From: Chthoniobacteraceae bacterium
GTDB lineage: Bacteria; Verrucomicrobiota; Verrucomicrobiia; Chthoniobacterales; Chthoniobacteraceae
Assembly (NCBI GenBank): GCA_028293625.1
Contig: JAQGOL010000030.1
Location: forward strand, 478,566-542,565
Length of the DNA stretch: 64,000 nucleotides
Direction: 5' to 3'
Shown here: positions 53,924-63,199 of the stretch, piece after piece
Position numbering within the stretch: the first letter of the stretch is position 1
Layout: each line of letters starts with the position of its first letter
The notes under the pieces: generated by a model
Database searches by the model: none
The model's input: the letters and a program-made list of their open reading frames with translations, nothing else
What the model was told of the DNA's origin: nothing
Program-made: the position numbers and the translations under genes

Positions 53924-56485
53924 ATGTCACGATTTCCTCTTTTTCAAAGCACCGCCGCCAAACGACTGAGACTGGTTAGGGGCAGTTCGGCGGCTCTTAT
54001 TGCAATTGCTTTAACGGTCCTTTTGGGATGGCTTTTTGATCAACGCCAGGTGATCAGCCTGCTGCCCGGTTCGGTCACAATGAAATTCAATACCGCGCTC
54101 TGCTTCATGCTTTGCGGGATGACGTTATGGATGACCGGAAGTATGAGCGTTATCGAAAAGACGCGATGTCTTAAGCAACAAACATCAATACTACTTTCGG
54201 TTATTGTCGTTATGTTATCACTTGCTACCGCAAGTGAATATTTTTTTGGCGCTGATCTTCATATCGATGAATGGCTTGTTAAAGACGTCGTGCAAAACCG
54301 GGAGCTCTATTTTCCGGGCCGGATGTCGCCTGTCACGGCATTCAATTTCGTTTGCCTGGGAAGCGCGCTTCTTTCCCTTGCATTGAGGCGATCCCCTTAC
54401 CTCACTCAGGGACTGGCCGCAGCCGCCGCTTTTTCAACCATACTGGTGATTGTGGGAACCTCGTATGGGCTCGCGGCGCTTTCTGTGGGAGGCCGGACAA
54501 TCGGCGTGGCCTTCCACACGAGCCTCGGCATGATTTTGTTGTGCATTGGGATTTTCTGCGCGAGTGGCGAGCAAGGCATCATGAAACTGCTCCTTGATGG
54601 GGGCTCGGCAGGAATTGTCGCGCGGCGCCTTCTGCCTGCCGCGATCCTGGTGCCCGCCGTGATCGGCGCATTGCGAACCTGGGGGGAAACCCATGGCCTT
54701 TTCGGCGCCGAACTTGGCATCTCGATTCTGAGCGTCTCCAACGTTGTCACCTTCAGCAGCCTGGTTTGGGCGAGCGCGCATTTCCTGCAAAAAAGCCAGA
54801 CTGAAACCCAGGACGCGCAGGCGGCGCTTGATAAAAGCCTGGAGCGTTACAGCTTCCTTGCCGATTGCATGCCACAGATGGTCTGGACCGCGCGGCCCGA
54901 TGGCCGGATCGATTATTACAATCAAGCCTGGTTTGACTACACCGGCATGAGCATTGAACAAGCCGTCAATTGGGGTTGGGTGCCGGTCCTTCATCCGGAT
55001 GATCATCAAGCGTGCATCCAGCGATGGACCCATTCAATTGCCACCGGCGAGAACTACGAGATTGAGTATCGCTTCAAACGCGCCTGCGATGGGCTCTATC
55101 GCTGGCACCTGGGCCGCGCGCGGCCGATGCGCGACGATAAGGGGACGATCACCCACTGGGTGGGCACCTGTACGGATATCGATGAGCAGAAACTCGCCGA
55201 AGAGGCGCTGGCGTGCCGCGTGCAGGATCGAACAATCGCTCTTTCAATGGCCATCACCGAGCTCAATCTTGCCCGGCAAACCAGTGAACTGATCTTCGCC
55301 CACTCCCTCGATGTCATTTGCACACTCGATGAAACCGGCCGCTTTAGCGAAGTAAGCCAGGCATGCCGGGGAGTATGGGGGTACCAGCCCGAGGAACTGA
55401 TCGGCAAGCTTTCCCTCGAGATTGTCCATCCCGACGACCGCGAGAAAACGCTCCTTGAACGATTGGAAATCATGACCGGCAACGCCGCGACCAATTTTGA
55501 AAACCGTTATCTGCATAAAGACGGCTCGGTCATTCCAATGGTCTGGAGCGCTAACTGGTCGACCGAAGCGAGGCTGATGTTCTGCGTTGCGCGCGATGTT
55601 TCCGCGCATAAACGCACCGAGGCTGAGCTTGAAAAAATGCACCGGGAACTGCTCGAGACGTCGCGTCAGGCGGGCATGGCAGAGGTGGCGACCTCGGTTC
55701 TGCACAATGTTGGAAACGTGCTAAATAGCGTAAATGTTTCATGCACATTAATTTCAAGCAAAGTTAGTAATTCAAGAGTTAGTAGTTTATTAAAAGCGAC
55801 AGACATTTTGCGCAACCACTCGGGAAATCTGGCAGCGTTCTTAACCACCGATCCAACCGGTCAGAAGCTCCCGGATTTCCTTGGCAAAATCGCCACACGC
55901 CTCTCCGAGGAACAGCTCTCGCTTCTGAAAGAACTCCGGTTGCTGGAAGAAAATATCGACCACATCAAGAGCATTGTCGCCGTGCAACAGACCCATGCCA
56001 AAAACCTCGGCGGCATCCGTGAAACTCTTCCCATCGAAGAATTGATTGAAGACGCCTTGCAAATAAACGCTCCGCAATTGGTTCGGCATCAAATTGAAGT
56101 GATCCGGCAGCTGGGCAAGGCGCCTCTGATTTGCATCGAGAAACACAGGGTATTGCAAATTTTCGTGAATCTGGTGCGCAACGCAACGCAAGCCCTTGCC
56201 GGCAGCGGGCGCCGCGACAAGCAGATTCTCGTCCGCATCGCCCATAACCAAAGTCATGTCACCGTCAGCGTGAGCGACAATGGCATTGGCATCGATCCGG
56301 AGAATCTTACCCGCATTTTCGCGCACGGGTTCACCACCAAAAAGGACGGCCACGGATTTGGCCTGCACAGTGGCGTGCTTGCTGCGCAGGAAATGGGCGG
56401 CAGCCTTGTTGCGCAGAGCGGCGGCCCCGGCCGCGGCGCCACTTTTACCCTTGAACTGCCGCTTACAAGGGGCAGCAATCAATAG
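53924..56485 (+). CDS. Multi-TM PAS-PAS sensor histidine kinase (LHNVGN type)
   Basis: 853 residues. About eight hydrophobic segments within the first 290 residues (for example ALIAIALTVLLGWLF, ILLSVIVVMLSLATA, LILLIGI-like regions) form a MASE-like integral sensor. Two PAS domains follow at about 310-425 and 455-570 and a kinase core with H594 in TSVLHNVGNVLNS, HATPase boxes NLVRNATQAL, DNGIGI and GHGFGLHSG. No receiver. The core is closely related to those at 38605-40104 and 42306-44087. It is divergent from the giant kinase, with 289 bases between, where I see no clear element. Confidence 0.92.
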   Translation: MSRFPLFQSTAAKRLRLVRGSSAALIAIALTVLLGWLFDQRQVISLLPGSVTMKFNTALCFMLCGMTLWMTGSMSVIEKTRCLKQQTSILLSVIVVMLSLATASEYFFGADLHIDEWLVKDVVQNRELYFPGRMSPVTAFNFVCLGSALLSLALRRSPYLTQGLAAAAAFSTILVIVGTSYGLAALSVGGRTIGVAFHTSLGMILLCIGIFCASGEQGIMKLLLDGGSAGIVARRLLPAAILVPAVIGALRTWGETHGLFGAELGISILSVSNVVTFSSLVWASAHFLQKSQTETQDAQAALDKSLERYSFLADCMPQMVWTARPDGRIDYYNQAWFDYTGMSIEQAVNWGWVPVLHPDDHQACIQRWTHSIATGENYEIEYRFKRACDGLYRWHLGRARPMRDDKGTITHWVGTCTDIDEQKLAEEALACRVQDRTIALSMAITELNLARQTSELIFAHSLDVICTLDETGRFSEVSQACRGVWGYQPEELIGKLSLEIVHPDDREKTLLERLEIMTGNAATNFENRYLHKDGSVIPMVWSANWSTEARLMFCVARDVSAHKRTEAELEKMHRELLETSRQAGMAEVATSVLHNVGNVLNSVNVSCTLISSKVSNSRVSSLLKATDILRNHSGNLAAFLTTDPTGQKLPDFLGKIATRLSEEQLSLLKELRLLEENIDHIKSIVAVQQTHAKNLGGIRETLPIEELIEDALQINAPQLVRHQIEVIRQLGKAPLICIEKHRVLQIFVNLVRNATQALAGSGRRDKQILVRIAHNQSHVTVSVSDNGIGIDPENLTRIFAHGFTTKKDGHGFGLHSGVLAAQEMGGSLVAQSGGPGRGATFTLELPLTRGSNQ

Positions 56486-56734
56486 GCCGGCCACGCCGGG
56501 GGAAAGGCGGAGACATTAGCTGCACGTGGTGTTAATAATAGGCGCCGCCAGGTGCGGCGTTCAACGTGAGTTTGCCGCCAGGCCGAGTCGATTTTAGCCT
56601 GACAAATGGACTTGGTTGTTTCTGCAATCGCACACATCAAACGCTCCGGCGAAGACAACCATGGAGTGAAGGGATCGCGATTTTGGATTGTTCATCGAAA
56701 GAAGAAACCGCCGCTTCTTAACCCCATCCCTCTT

Positions 56735-56866
56735 ATGATCTCCACAGTCACTCTTTTTGCTCCTGTTATCGCAGCTGCCGGCCCCGCATTCTTAGTATGG
56801 CTTTTTGGCGGTGGATTCGGCCTGGCCATTGTAGTGTTTATTCTCCTGAAGGTACTTGGGAAATAA
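56735..56866 (+). CDS. Small single- or double-TM peptide, tentative
   Basis: A reading frame of 43 residues, MISTVTLFAPVIAAAGPAFLVWLFGGGFGLAIVVFILLKVLGK, almost entirely hydrophobic with a glycine hinge. The open frame extends upstream to 56606 but that part looks non-coding. Small membrane peptides of this form occur widely; no family can be named and expression is unproven. Confidence 0.35.
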   Translation: MISTVTLFAPVIAAAGPAFLVWLFGGGFGLAIVVFILLKVLGK

Positions 56867-56896
56867 GGCTACAAGCCAGCTACTACAGCTCCCATT

Positions 56897-57343
56897 CTAC
56901 TCTGACGGGACTGCATTCTCCGGAAGAGTAACGTTCAACTCCTTGATCTTAAGAACAGCTTTGTCGCGCACGTAAAGCGCGGAAAATGGACCGCGCTTGC
57001 CTGTCTCAGCGTAAAGAATAGTCGATGTTACTCTGACGCACACCCCTTCCTGGCTATACTTCACTTCTTCATAAACATCTTTGTTTCCGTGCTTTAATGC
57101 GATGGACTTGGCGAGCATTTCGCGGAAAACATCAGCAGGGATCACCGCGGCTCGCGTGGCCTTGCCATCCGTCACCGTGAATTTCACGGCGCAATCCTGG
57201 GTAAAAAGGTCCAGAGTACGGATATCATCTTTTTTCTGGTAATCGACCAGGGTGGCAAACGCCACTTTTGCCTCAGCAACATCGTCCGCACGGGCGCCGG
57301 ACAGGGCAAAAAATATACTCAGGCAAAGAAGAAATAATCTCAT
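56897..57343 (-). CDS. Secreted protein of the NTF2/SnoaL-like type
   Basis: 148 residues with a signal peptide (MRLFLLCLSIFFALSGARA). The rest, AEAKVAFATLVDYQKKDDIRTLDLFTQDCAVKFTVTDGKATRAAVIPADVFREMLAKSIALKHGNKDVYEEVKYSQEGVCVRVTSTI, has the rhythm of an NTF2-like cone (helix then curved sheet) as in periplasmic SnoaL-like proteins. No catalytic residue can be assigned. The ATG at 57341-57343 gives the clean signal peptide; the frame is open 24 codons further up. Confidence 0.6.
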   Translation of the reverse strand: MRLFLLCLSIFFALSGARADDVAEAKVAFATLVDYQKKDDIRTLDLFTQDCAVKFTVTDGKATRAAVIPADVFREMLAKSIALKHGNKDVYEEVKYSQEGVCVRVTSTILYAETGKRGPFSALYVRDKAVLKIKELNVTLPENAVPSE

Positions 57344-57579
57344 GGCAGGAAGGTTGTATAGTCGTGTCTGAAAAGCGCGAGCAGCCAAATTGGAAGGAGG
57401 TTGATACTTTTTCATGCGCTTTTTGATGGATCTTTACTGCTCAATAAGGACAGATGCGTACGCTCTGTGGCCGCTCCGAACGGTTCAGCCGGCCCCGTTG
57501 CCATCCGAAAAAAAAGCGAATTTATAATTAACAAAAATGCGCCTAATAGGATCAGTTTATTGAGCTCTGACCACAACGA

Positions 57580-57610
57580 TTGACAATGCGATATCTACTA
57601 TCTAATTAAT
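57580..57610 (+). promoter_or_regulatory. Possible promoter ahead of the CHASE3 kinase
   Basis: A perfect TTGACA at 57580-57585 lies in an AT-rich stretch; 19 bases further ATTAAT at 57605-57610 matches the -10 consensus in four of six positions. This is within the 403 bases between two divergent genes, otherwise without recognisable features. The distance to the start codon at 57747 would leave a leader of roughly 130 bases. Confidence 0.4.
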
Positions 57611-57746
57611 GCTTGGCGAACGCATATGTCGCACTCCCCCCGTGTTTTGATAATCTCTTCGCCCGTTGCCCGCCGCCTTGGCCGCCTTTCATTTTCCGGG
57701 AATCCGAAAGTGAAAACGACCCACGACCGCAGCATGGAAAACGGAC

Positions 57747-59957
57747 ATGGATAGGCTGCCCGCGCGAGGCAAAATCATCGGGGGATTTTGCCTGGTATTG
57801 ATCTGCTTTGCTGTTGTTGGCGGCATTTCGTTCCAAATCACACTTCGTCTAAGCAAAAGCGCCGAGCAGGTTAATCAAACCCGGGAAGCCCTGACCAACC
57901 TTGCCCGTCTTCTTCGAAGCGTCCATCATGACCTCGCCGCCCAACGCGGCTTCCTCATTTCAGGAAACCGCGAGCTCTTAAAGGATCCTCTCGTTCCATC
58001 GGCCATAAGCCAGGCGGAATTTCAACGGCTCAAACAGCTTTTGAGCGACGATCCGGAGCAAACCGCCCGGGTGGCAGAGCTGGTTACCCGTGTCACTCAA
58101 CGACTGACTCTCTCCAGGCACGAAGTGGAGCTGAAAGAAACGCGAGGGATCGACTCGGGGCGCGATTCAGTCGACCCGCTTGCCTTGAAAGAAATGGATG
58201 ATGAAATCCTTCAACGTGTGGAGGAAATCGAGGATCACGAGAAAGCGCGTTTGATGCGAGAAGAGCGCGCGAACAAGGCGCGAGTGGCTCAAACTCAGTG
58301 GGTGATTGTTGGCGGCATCGGCCTCGCCATTGCTGCATTTGCGGGCGCCCTCGGATTGATCGCACAGGATGTAAATAAACTTGAACGCACAGCCAAAGCA
58401 TTGAAGCAGAGCGAAGCGCGTGAACGCGTTGCGCGCGCCGAGCTGGAAGCCGTGCTTCAAGCGATTCCTGCCGCCGTTTTCATTTCCCACGATCCGACTT
58501 GCCAGATCATGACCGGCAACTCGGCGACGCACGAAATCCTGCGGGTCCCGGCAGGCTGCAACCTCTCCAAAACAGCCGAGCTTGGCGAAGCTCCCAATCA
58601 GTTCGAAGTCTATTTCCACGGCCAGGCGATTTTACCGGAGCAGTTGCCGATGCAACAGGCTTGCGCGACGGGACAAGCTGTGAGGAACATCGAGTTGGAG
58701 ATCGTCTATGCCAACGGCGCGCCATCCCGGCACCTGTTTGGAAGCGCGATTCCGCTACTGGACGATCAGGAGGTCATCACGGGATCGGTGGGAGCGTTTG
58801 TTGATATTACCAAACGCAAACAAACCGAAGCCGCCTTGGCCGAAAGTGAAACCCGCTTCCGCAGCATCTTCCATGAGGCAGCTATCGCAATGGAAGTCTC
58901 GACGCTTGATGGCCGTTTCGCCCAGGTCAACCGCGCCTTTTGCAATCTGCTCGGCTACTCCGAAAACGAACTACTCTGCCTCACCTTCGAGGCCGTCACC
59001 CACGAGGACGATCGGGTTGCCCTCGCAACCAAGCCGCTCGGCGATCTTCTCAGTGGCAACGTCTCCAAATTCCGGACCGAAAAGCGTTATATCCACAAAG
59101 AGGGTTACCCGGTTTGGGGCGATTTGAATGTCTCCGTTGTGCGGGATGGCGCGGAGCGGCCGCTTTATTTTGTCGGGCAAATCCAGGACATCACAGAACG
59201 CCGCCGTGCGGAAGAAGCTTTGCGCGCACTGAACCAGGAGCTCGAAAGCCGAATCGATGAACGCACCGAAGGCCTCAAGATAGCCATGAAAGAGCTCAAC
59301 GCCGAGATCTTTGAGCGGCATCGGCTTGAAGGAGAGATCCTGAAAGTAAGCGAACGCGAACAGGCCAGACTCGGCTCGGAGCTGCATGACGATTTGGGGC
59401 AGAAACTTCTGGGAATCACCATCCTGGCCAAGGTGCTGGCGGACCGGCTTGGAATCGAAGGGCAACAGAGCGCGGAAGAGGCGCGCCGACTTCAGACTTA
59501 CCTTGCTGAAACCATTACGACCACCCGCAATCTCGCCAAATCATTCTACCCGGTCGAACTCGAACAAGGCGGACTGAGCATGGCATTGCGGGAGCTTGCG
59601 GCGCGAACCGAGTTGCTCGCCAACGTGCGCTGCGAAGTGTTTGTTGACGCCCGCTTCCACCCCGAAAAGGAATCCGTTATCCACCTCTATCGAATAGTTC
59701 AGGAGTCGATTACAAACGCCATTAAGCATGGCAAAGCGCGAAACATTCGGATTGCCTGCCAGTCAGGCAGCGGGCACCAAAGAGTCGTGGTCACTGATGA
59801 TGGCAATGGCTTGACATCGCCCCTGGGCGATTCAGCAGGCATGGGGTTGCAGCTCTTCCAGTATCGCGCCCGTTTAATTGGCGCTACACTCGATATTTCC
59901 AACCGGCATGGTGGCGGATGCGAGCTGGTTTGCTCAATGAAGACAGCCCATTCCTGA
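57747..59957 (+). CDS. CHASE3-like two-PAS sensor kinase of the NarX/HisKA_3 type
   Basis: 736 residues. TM1 (IIGGFCLVLICFAVVGGISF) and TM2 (VIVGGIGLAIAAFAGALGLIA) bracket an exterior helical domain of about 150 residues with the CHASE3-type LRSVHHDLAAQRGFLISGNREL. Two PAS domains follow (about 235-350 and 365-485), then a coiled coil and a HisKA_3 core with H547 in GSELHDDLGQKLLGI and the short HATPase (SITNAIKHGKA, DDGNGL, GMGLQLFQYRA). Kinases of this type usually pair with a NarL/LuxR-like regulator, but none is in view. Confidence 0.92.
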   Translation: MDRLPARGKIIGGFCLVLICFAVVGGISFQITLRLSKSAEQVNQTREALTNLARLLRSVHHDLAAQRGFLISGNRELLKDPLVPSAISQAEFQRLKQLLSDDPEQTARVAELVTRVTQRLTLSRHEVELKETRGIDSGRDSVDPLALKEMDDEILQRVEEIEDHEKARLMREERANKARVAQTQWVIVGGIGLAIAAFAGALGLIAQDVNKLERTAKALKQSEARERVARAELEAVLQAIPAAVFISHDPTCQIMTGNSATHEILRVPAGCNLSKTAELGEAPNQFEVYFHGQAILPEQLPMQQACATGQAVRNIELEIVYANGAPSRHLFGSAIPLLDDQEVITGSVGAFVDITKRKQTEAALAESETRFRSIFHEAAIAMEVSTLDGRFAQVNRAFCNLLGYSENELLCLTFEAVTHEDDRVALATKPLGDLLSGNVSKFRTEKRYIHKEGYPVWGDLNVSVVRDGAERPLYFVGQIQDITERRRAEEALRALNQELESRIDERTEGLKIAMKELNAEIFERHRLEGEILKVSEREQARLGSELHDDLGQKLLGITILAKVLADRLGIEGQQSAEEARRLQTYLAETITTTRNLAKSFYPVELEQGGLSMALRELAARTELLANVRCEVFVDARFHPEKESVIHLYRIVQESITNAIKHGKARNIRIACQSGSGHQRVVVTDDGNGLTSPLGDSAGMGLQLFQYRARLIGATLDISNRHGGGCELVCSMKTAHS

Positions 59958-60635
59958 AAGGCTCAACAAACCAAGGCATTGATCGAAGGTCTGCGCCGAA
60001 TGTGAAAGCCGGCCGCGTCCAAAAACAAAATACCTGGATTAAGACGGCAGGTTATCCGGAGCAGACCATTCCGGGCATCAGTGGCCGGGATCGGGCCGCC
60101 GCCACATTCTTAAAAAGAGATTCCATGCAAGCTGCACGGAATTACTAAACTCCCCTCCCCTGGAAAAATGCAGCCCGCCGGAATCGAATGATTGCCGGCG
60201 GGCTACTGTTCCCCCCAGAACAAGTGGAATTAAAGCAGGAACCGCGCGAGCCGCCAAAGAATCTTCTTAAAATAAGGAATACCTCTGTAACCCCTCTGTC
60301 ACTAGCGTGGGAAAGCGTCCTGGAACTATTGTCGTTGCCACAGCGTGCGCAATTCCAGCCATGACCCGCGGCTTTGACTGCTCACTCTTGCGCATGGCGA
60401 ATGGTCATGCTCGATCCGGGAAGCCACCTCTCCACAGTGATCGCGGCATTGGCGCGGCCAGATGCGCTGGCGGCGTGATCTCTTTTACCGGCGGATCGAT
60501 CCCGGGAGCTGCGTGGCTTGCGGGCTGACAGTGAACGGTTCAACGCTCACGTGGTGGCCCCAATCAGCCGGACATCTCCCGCCTCGAGATCACTCAGCCG
60601 GGCGAACCGCTCAAAGGGTGGTCGAATGGCAGGCT
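59958..60635. other. Region without a credible gene
   Basis: About 680 bases between the CHASE3 kinase and the dioxygenase-like gene. The only notable element is the long perfect hairpin at 60172-60204. Short frames are open on the plus strand (for instance 60307-60528) but show no motif, and composition there is not gene-like. Confidence 0.5.
60172..60204. terminator. Long perfect GC-rich hairpin
   Basis: AGCCCGCCGG at 60172-60181 pairs with CCGGCGGGCT at 60195-60204, and inside it AATC pairs with GATT around GAAT with one unpaired G, giving about 14 base pairs. It stands 214 bases after the kinase stop. No T-run follows, so it may be a Rho-aided terminator, an mRNA-stabilising end, or part of an unannotated small RNA. 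Confidence 0.45.
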
Positions 60636-61475
60636 TTAAGCCGCACCCATCATTAGCCCTTCAATGGTGTGGCCCTGGACGATGGGCTCCAGCTTATCCA
60701 CCAGCCGGCAAGTGAGGTGCTCCTGGAGATCCACGGGCAGTTGCTCGAAAAATCCGCGCGTGATTTGCAGATCGTGCCGCTCCGCATTCCGCGCATCGGG
60801 AGCGTCTGCACCCAACACAAGAACCGGGCGCGCTTTGTGCGAGCGATTCGCTGTTCCCCGGTGGATGGTCAGCGCGGAGCGCGCGGAGATATCTCCCATT
60901 GTGGGCATTTTCTGCTGGGAAAGGCGGAAATACCGTTCCCAAAGATGCTTGGGCGGAAACATGCCGTGTTCAAATTCGGCCGTCTCGTCCCACTGCGTGC
61001 CCGGCGCAATCTCAAAGGGTCCCATATCGGGGAAGACATCGACGGTAGTGAGATTAAAGGCCAGAGAGTTGAGACGCCGGCCCACCAACGTCTCCTGCGG
61101 GGCCGGAAAATCGCGATGCCACGGCTGATCGACCGCGCCCGGGTTCGGCACATCGAATCCGATTTCCACAATTTTATAATCGGGCCCAAGGACCGCTTCA
61201 CACACGTCCACCACCCAGGGATGCGTCACCACATCGACAAAGCCTTGGATATCTTCAGGATGGATCTCCACATAGTGGCGCTTTGGCCCACGGCCGACCG
61301 CGCCGTTGGGACGTGCCAGCGCGTCCCGATAAAGCACTTGGATCTCTTTGCCCAATTCCGCCACCCACTCCCGATCGAACGCTCCCTTCTTCCCGATGAT
61401 GCCGTCGCCATAAATGCCCCCCATGATCGGGGCGGTTTCGTAAGTATGCGCCTTAACGCTAATTAATGTGTCCAT
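60636..61475 (-). CDS. Phytanoyl-CoA dioxygenase-family protein
   Basis: 279 residues. The iron-binding HxD is in QPWHRDFP and the distal histidine with the 2-oxoglutarate arginine is in TIHRGTANRSHKARPVLVLG, both of the PhyH fold. It should be a non-haem iron, 2-oxoglutarate-dependent hydroxylase acting on a small molecule. GDISARSALTIHRGT is a typical jelly-roll strand pair of the family. No biosynthetic neighbour suggests the substrate. Confidence 0.88.
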   Translation of the reverse strand: MDTLISVKAHTYETAPIMGGIYGDGIIGKKGAFDREWVAELGKEIQVLYRDALARPNGAVGRGPKRHYVEIHPEDIQGFVDVVTHPWVVDVCEAVLGPDYKIVEIGFDVPNPGAVDQPWHRDFPAPQETLVGRRLNSLAFNLTTVDVFPDMGPFEIAPGTQWDETAEFEHGMFPPKHLWERYFRLSQQKMPTMGDISARSALTIHRGTANRSHKARPVLVLGADAPDARNAERHDLQITRGFFEQLPVDLQEHLTCRLVDKLEPIVQGHTIEGLMMGAA

Positions 61476-61678
61476 ACGCCGGTACGGTTCCGCACCTTAG
61501 CCGTGCCTGCAAGTTCCGAGGGATTATCGGTTCATGCCTTGAGGGCCGCGTCGCCGTCAAGCGGATCTCAAAGGCGCGACGGATCGGCGCGTTATCCGAT
61601 TCCGTGTAAGGCCACAGCGCATCGGCGGCGTGCTGGCTCTCTTTCGCGCGATGTAAGGAAGGCGATGGCAATGTTTGC

Positions 61679-61972
61679 AGATTTAAGTGCATTGTTCGCT
61701 GGCCTGCGGTGAGTGTTCGCGAGTTTGAGAGCGTCTGCGGAGAGTCCGCTCCCGGGGTCAGCGGAATCCGCTCCGTTGACTGGCAGATTGCCGCTGCCGC
61801 CGGGGAATTTTTGCCGGCTTACAGCCAACCCATGCGCGCCGTCGTGGAGTTTGCCGGCAATGACAAGGAATTCGCGGGCGTCGACAGCGAGTTTGCCGCT
61901 GAGGACAAGGAGTTCAAAGTCTGTGCAAGGGAATTTGCGCGTGATAACAAGGAACCGGGCCGCTGCGGAATC
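61679..61972. repeat. Degenerate tandem array of 21-base units
   Basis: Fourteen 21-base units follow in a fixed phase from 61679; the five best, 61847-61951, share GA(G/A)TT(T/C) at the unit start and often (A/G)ACA(A/G)G at the end. In the plus frame they read as sevenths beginning E-F (EFAGNDK, EFAGVDS, EFAAEDK, EFKVCAR, EFARDNK). Earlier units keep the phase with more changes. Because 21 is a multiple of three, frames on both strands stay open (plus 61709-62017, minus 61592-62089), so coding capacity is not proven for either. Confidence 0.7.
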
Positions 61973-62180
61973 ATTTCTTCCAAGGCGGCTCTCCTCTCTC
62001 CGCGGATCAACTTCTGAGAAAACGGAACCGCCAAAATCGAGAAGAAGAATGGCGGGCAATAGCAGCTTGGATATGCAGCATCTATTCAACCGTTAGCGCC
62101 ATGACCCACCAATCGCTCAGAAAGGAATTGCCCAAAGAAGTTTTTTGACGCCGTTTCGGTCGCGGAACCAACATCTCTCA

Positions 62181-62429
62181 ATGAAGCTGCAAACCAAAAC
62201 GTGGCTCTATTTGGCTGTTTCAGCGATCGCTGGAGCGCTTGAATTGTCATTTTGCCCAGACGGCCCCATTGCGGTGGTTGGCCTCTTCTCGTGGGTTTTC
62301 ATCTTCGGCTGCGGTAGCTTTATTTTTCTTCGTTGCCCTCATTGTGGGCGTCCTGCATGTAGCACGCCGAGCGGAGCATCAGTGCCTTGGGCAGGCAGCA
62401 AATGCCGCTACTGTGGCAAGCCGTATTAA
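62181..62429 (+). CDS. Small membrane protein with a zinc ribbon
   Basis: 82 residues. Two hydrophobic segments (TWLYLAVSAIAGALELSF and AVVGLFSWVFIFGCGSFIFL) are followed by CPHCGRPACS...GSKCRYCGKPY, a paired CxxC zinc-ribbon at the C terminus. Similar short proteins occur in many Verrucomicrobia. No family function is known. The ATG at 62181 starts at the first membrane segment. Confidence 0.6.
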   Translation: MKLQTKTWLYLAVSAIAGALELSFCPDGPIAVVGLFSWVFIFGCGSFIFLRCPHCGRPACSTPSGASVPWAGSKCRYCGKPY

Positions 62430-62587
62430 TTCAGAGCCGCTTCCGCTTAACCGGATGGAAGATGGAAGCGGCCGGCGCTTCTTAAATTGACAGCGATCGA
62501 GCGCACCTTTGCAATCACGCGAGGGTGCGCTGCGTTTTATGGTCTAAATTTCAACCGATAGTCACCGGGCGGCTGAACAGACTACCG

Positions 62588-62851
62588 ATGGAACCACTTG
62601 AGCCTAACCTTATCCGGGATCTCGTCTCCTTGTTATTCCTCCTTGGATTCGCCTGGGTCGGGTGGGATCACTTTAGGAGAGCGGAAGAAATCTGTGAGGA
62701 TATTGCTACAGGTATGCGGTGGGTTCCTTTTCTTGCCCGCTTATATCGAAGTCGAGCTTGTTGCTGGGCGTTGAAGCTTGTGGCTCTTCTTGGAACAGGT
62801 TTCGCGTTTTTTGTATTCTGCATGCTCCTTGCCCGCATGTTTGCTCGCTGA
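62588..62851 (+). CDS. Small two-TM protein, unknown
   Basis: 87 residues: MEPLEPNLIRDLVSLLFLLGFAWVGWDHF, then a basic middle RLYRSRACCWALKL, then VALLGTGFAFFVFCMLLARMFAR. Two membrane segments and a cytoplasmic loop rich in arginine. No recognised domain. Separated from the preceding gene by 158 bases. Confidence 0.45.
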   Translation: MEPLEPNLIRDLVSLLFLLGFAWVGWDHFRRAEEICEDIATGMRWVPFLARLYRSRACCWALKLVALLGTGFAFFVFCMLLARMFAR

Positions 62852-63199
62852 TCTCTCAGCCAGCACCCGCAACGCCCAACCAATGAGAGCCATCTTTGAG
62901 CATAGCCTCTGAGCCGGCACTGGCCGCAGGAGTTTTTCTCGTTGAAGCACTGCCGGCCGGTTAAAGCGACTCTAACGTTTCCCGGTATCGGCGCAGCCGT
63001 TGTCTATCCTGACATCGCCCGACGCGGCAAATGAGTTCAGAACCAGCTTAATCGAAACCGATCTTGCCATCCAAGCATTGCCGGCGCCCGCGCCTTGAGG
63101 GTTACCCTTTCGCTCTTTGGGCATGTAAACGCTTGGAAAAGCAGCTGCTGCTCAATAAGAATACAGGCAATTCCTCACGCCACCCGTGAACGAACTATT
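62852..63199. other. Gap of about 350 bases, nothing recognised
   Basis: Between two small secreted or membrane protein genes. No reading frame of use, repeat, hairpin or promoter stands out. It may hold the promoter of the gene at 63200. Confidence 0.5.

Noticed and set aside
60307..60528. Small gene between the kinase and the dioxygenase-like gene
   Set aside because: Short frame without motif, ribosome site or hydrophobic pattern.
61592..62089. Protein-coding gene on the minus strand across the 21-base array
   Set aside because: The frame is kept open by a unit length that is a multiple of three; the plus frame is open too, so neither can be called a gene.
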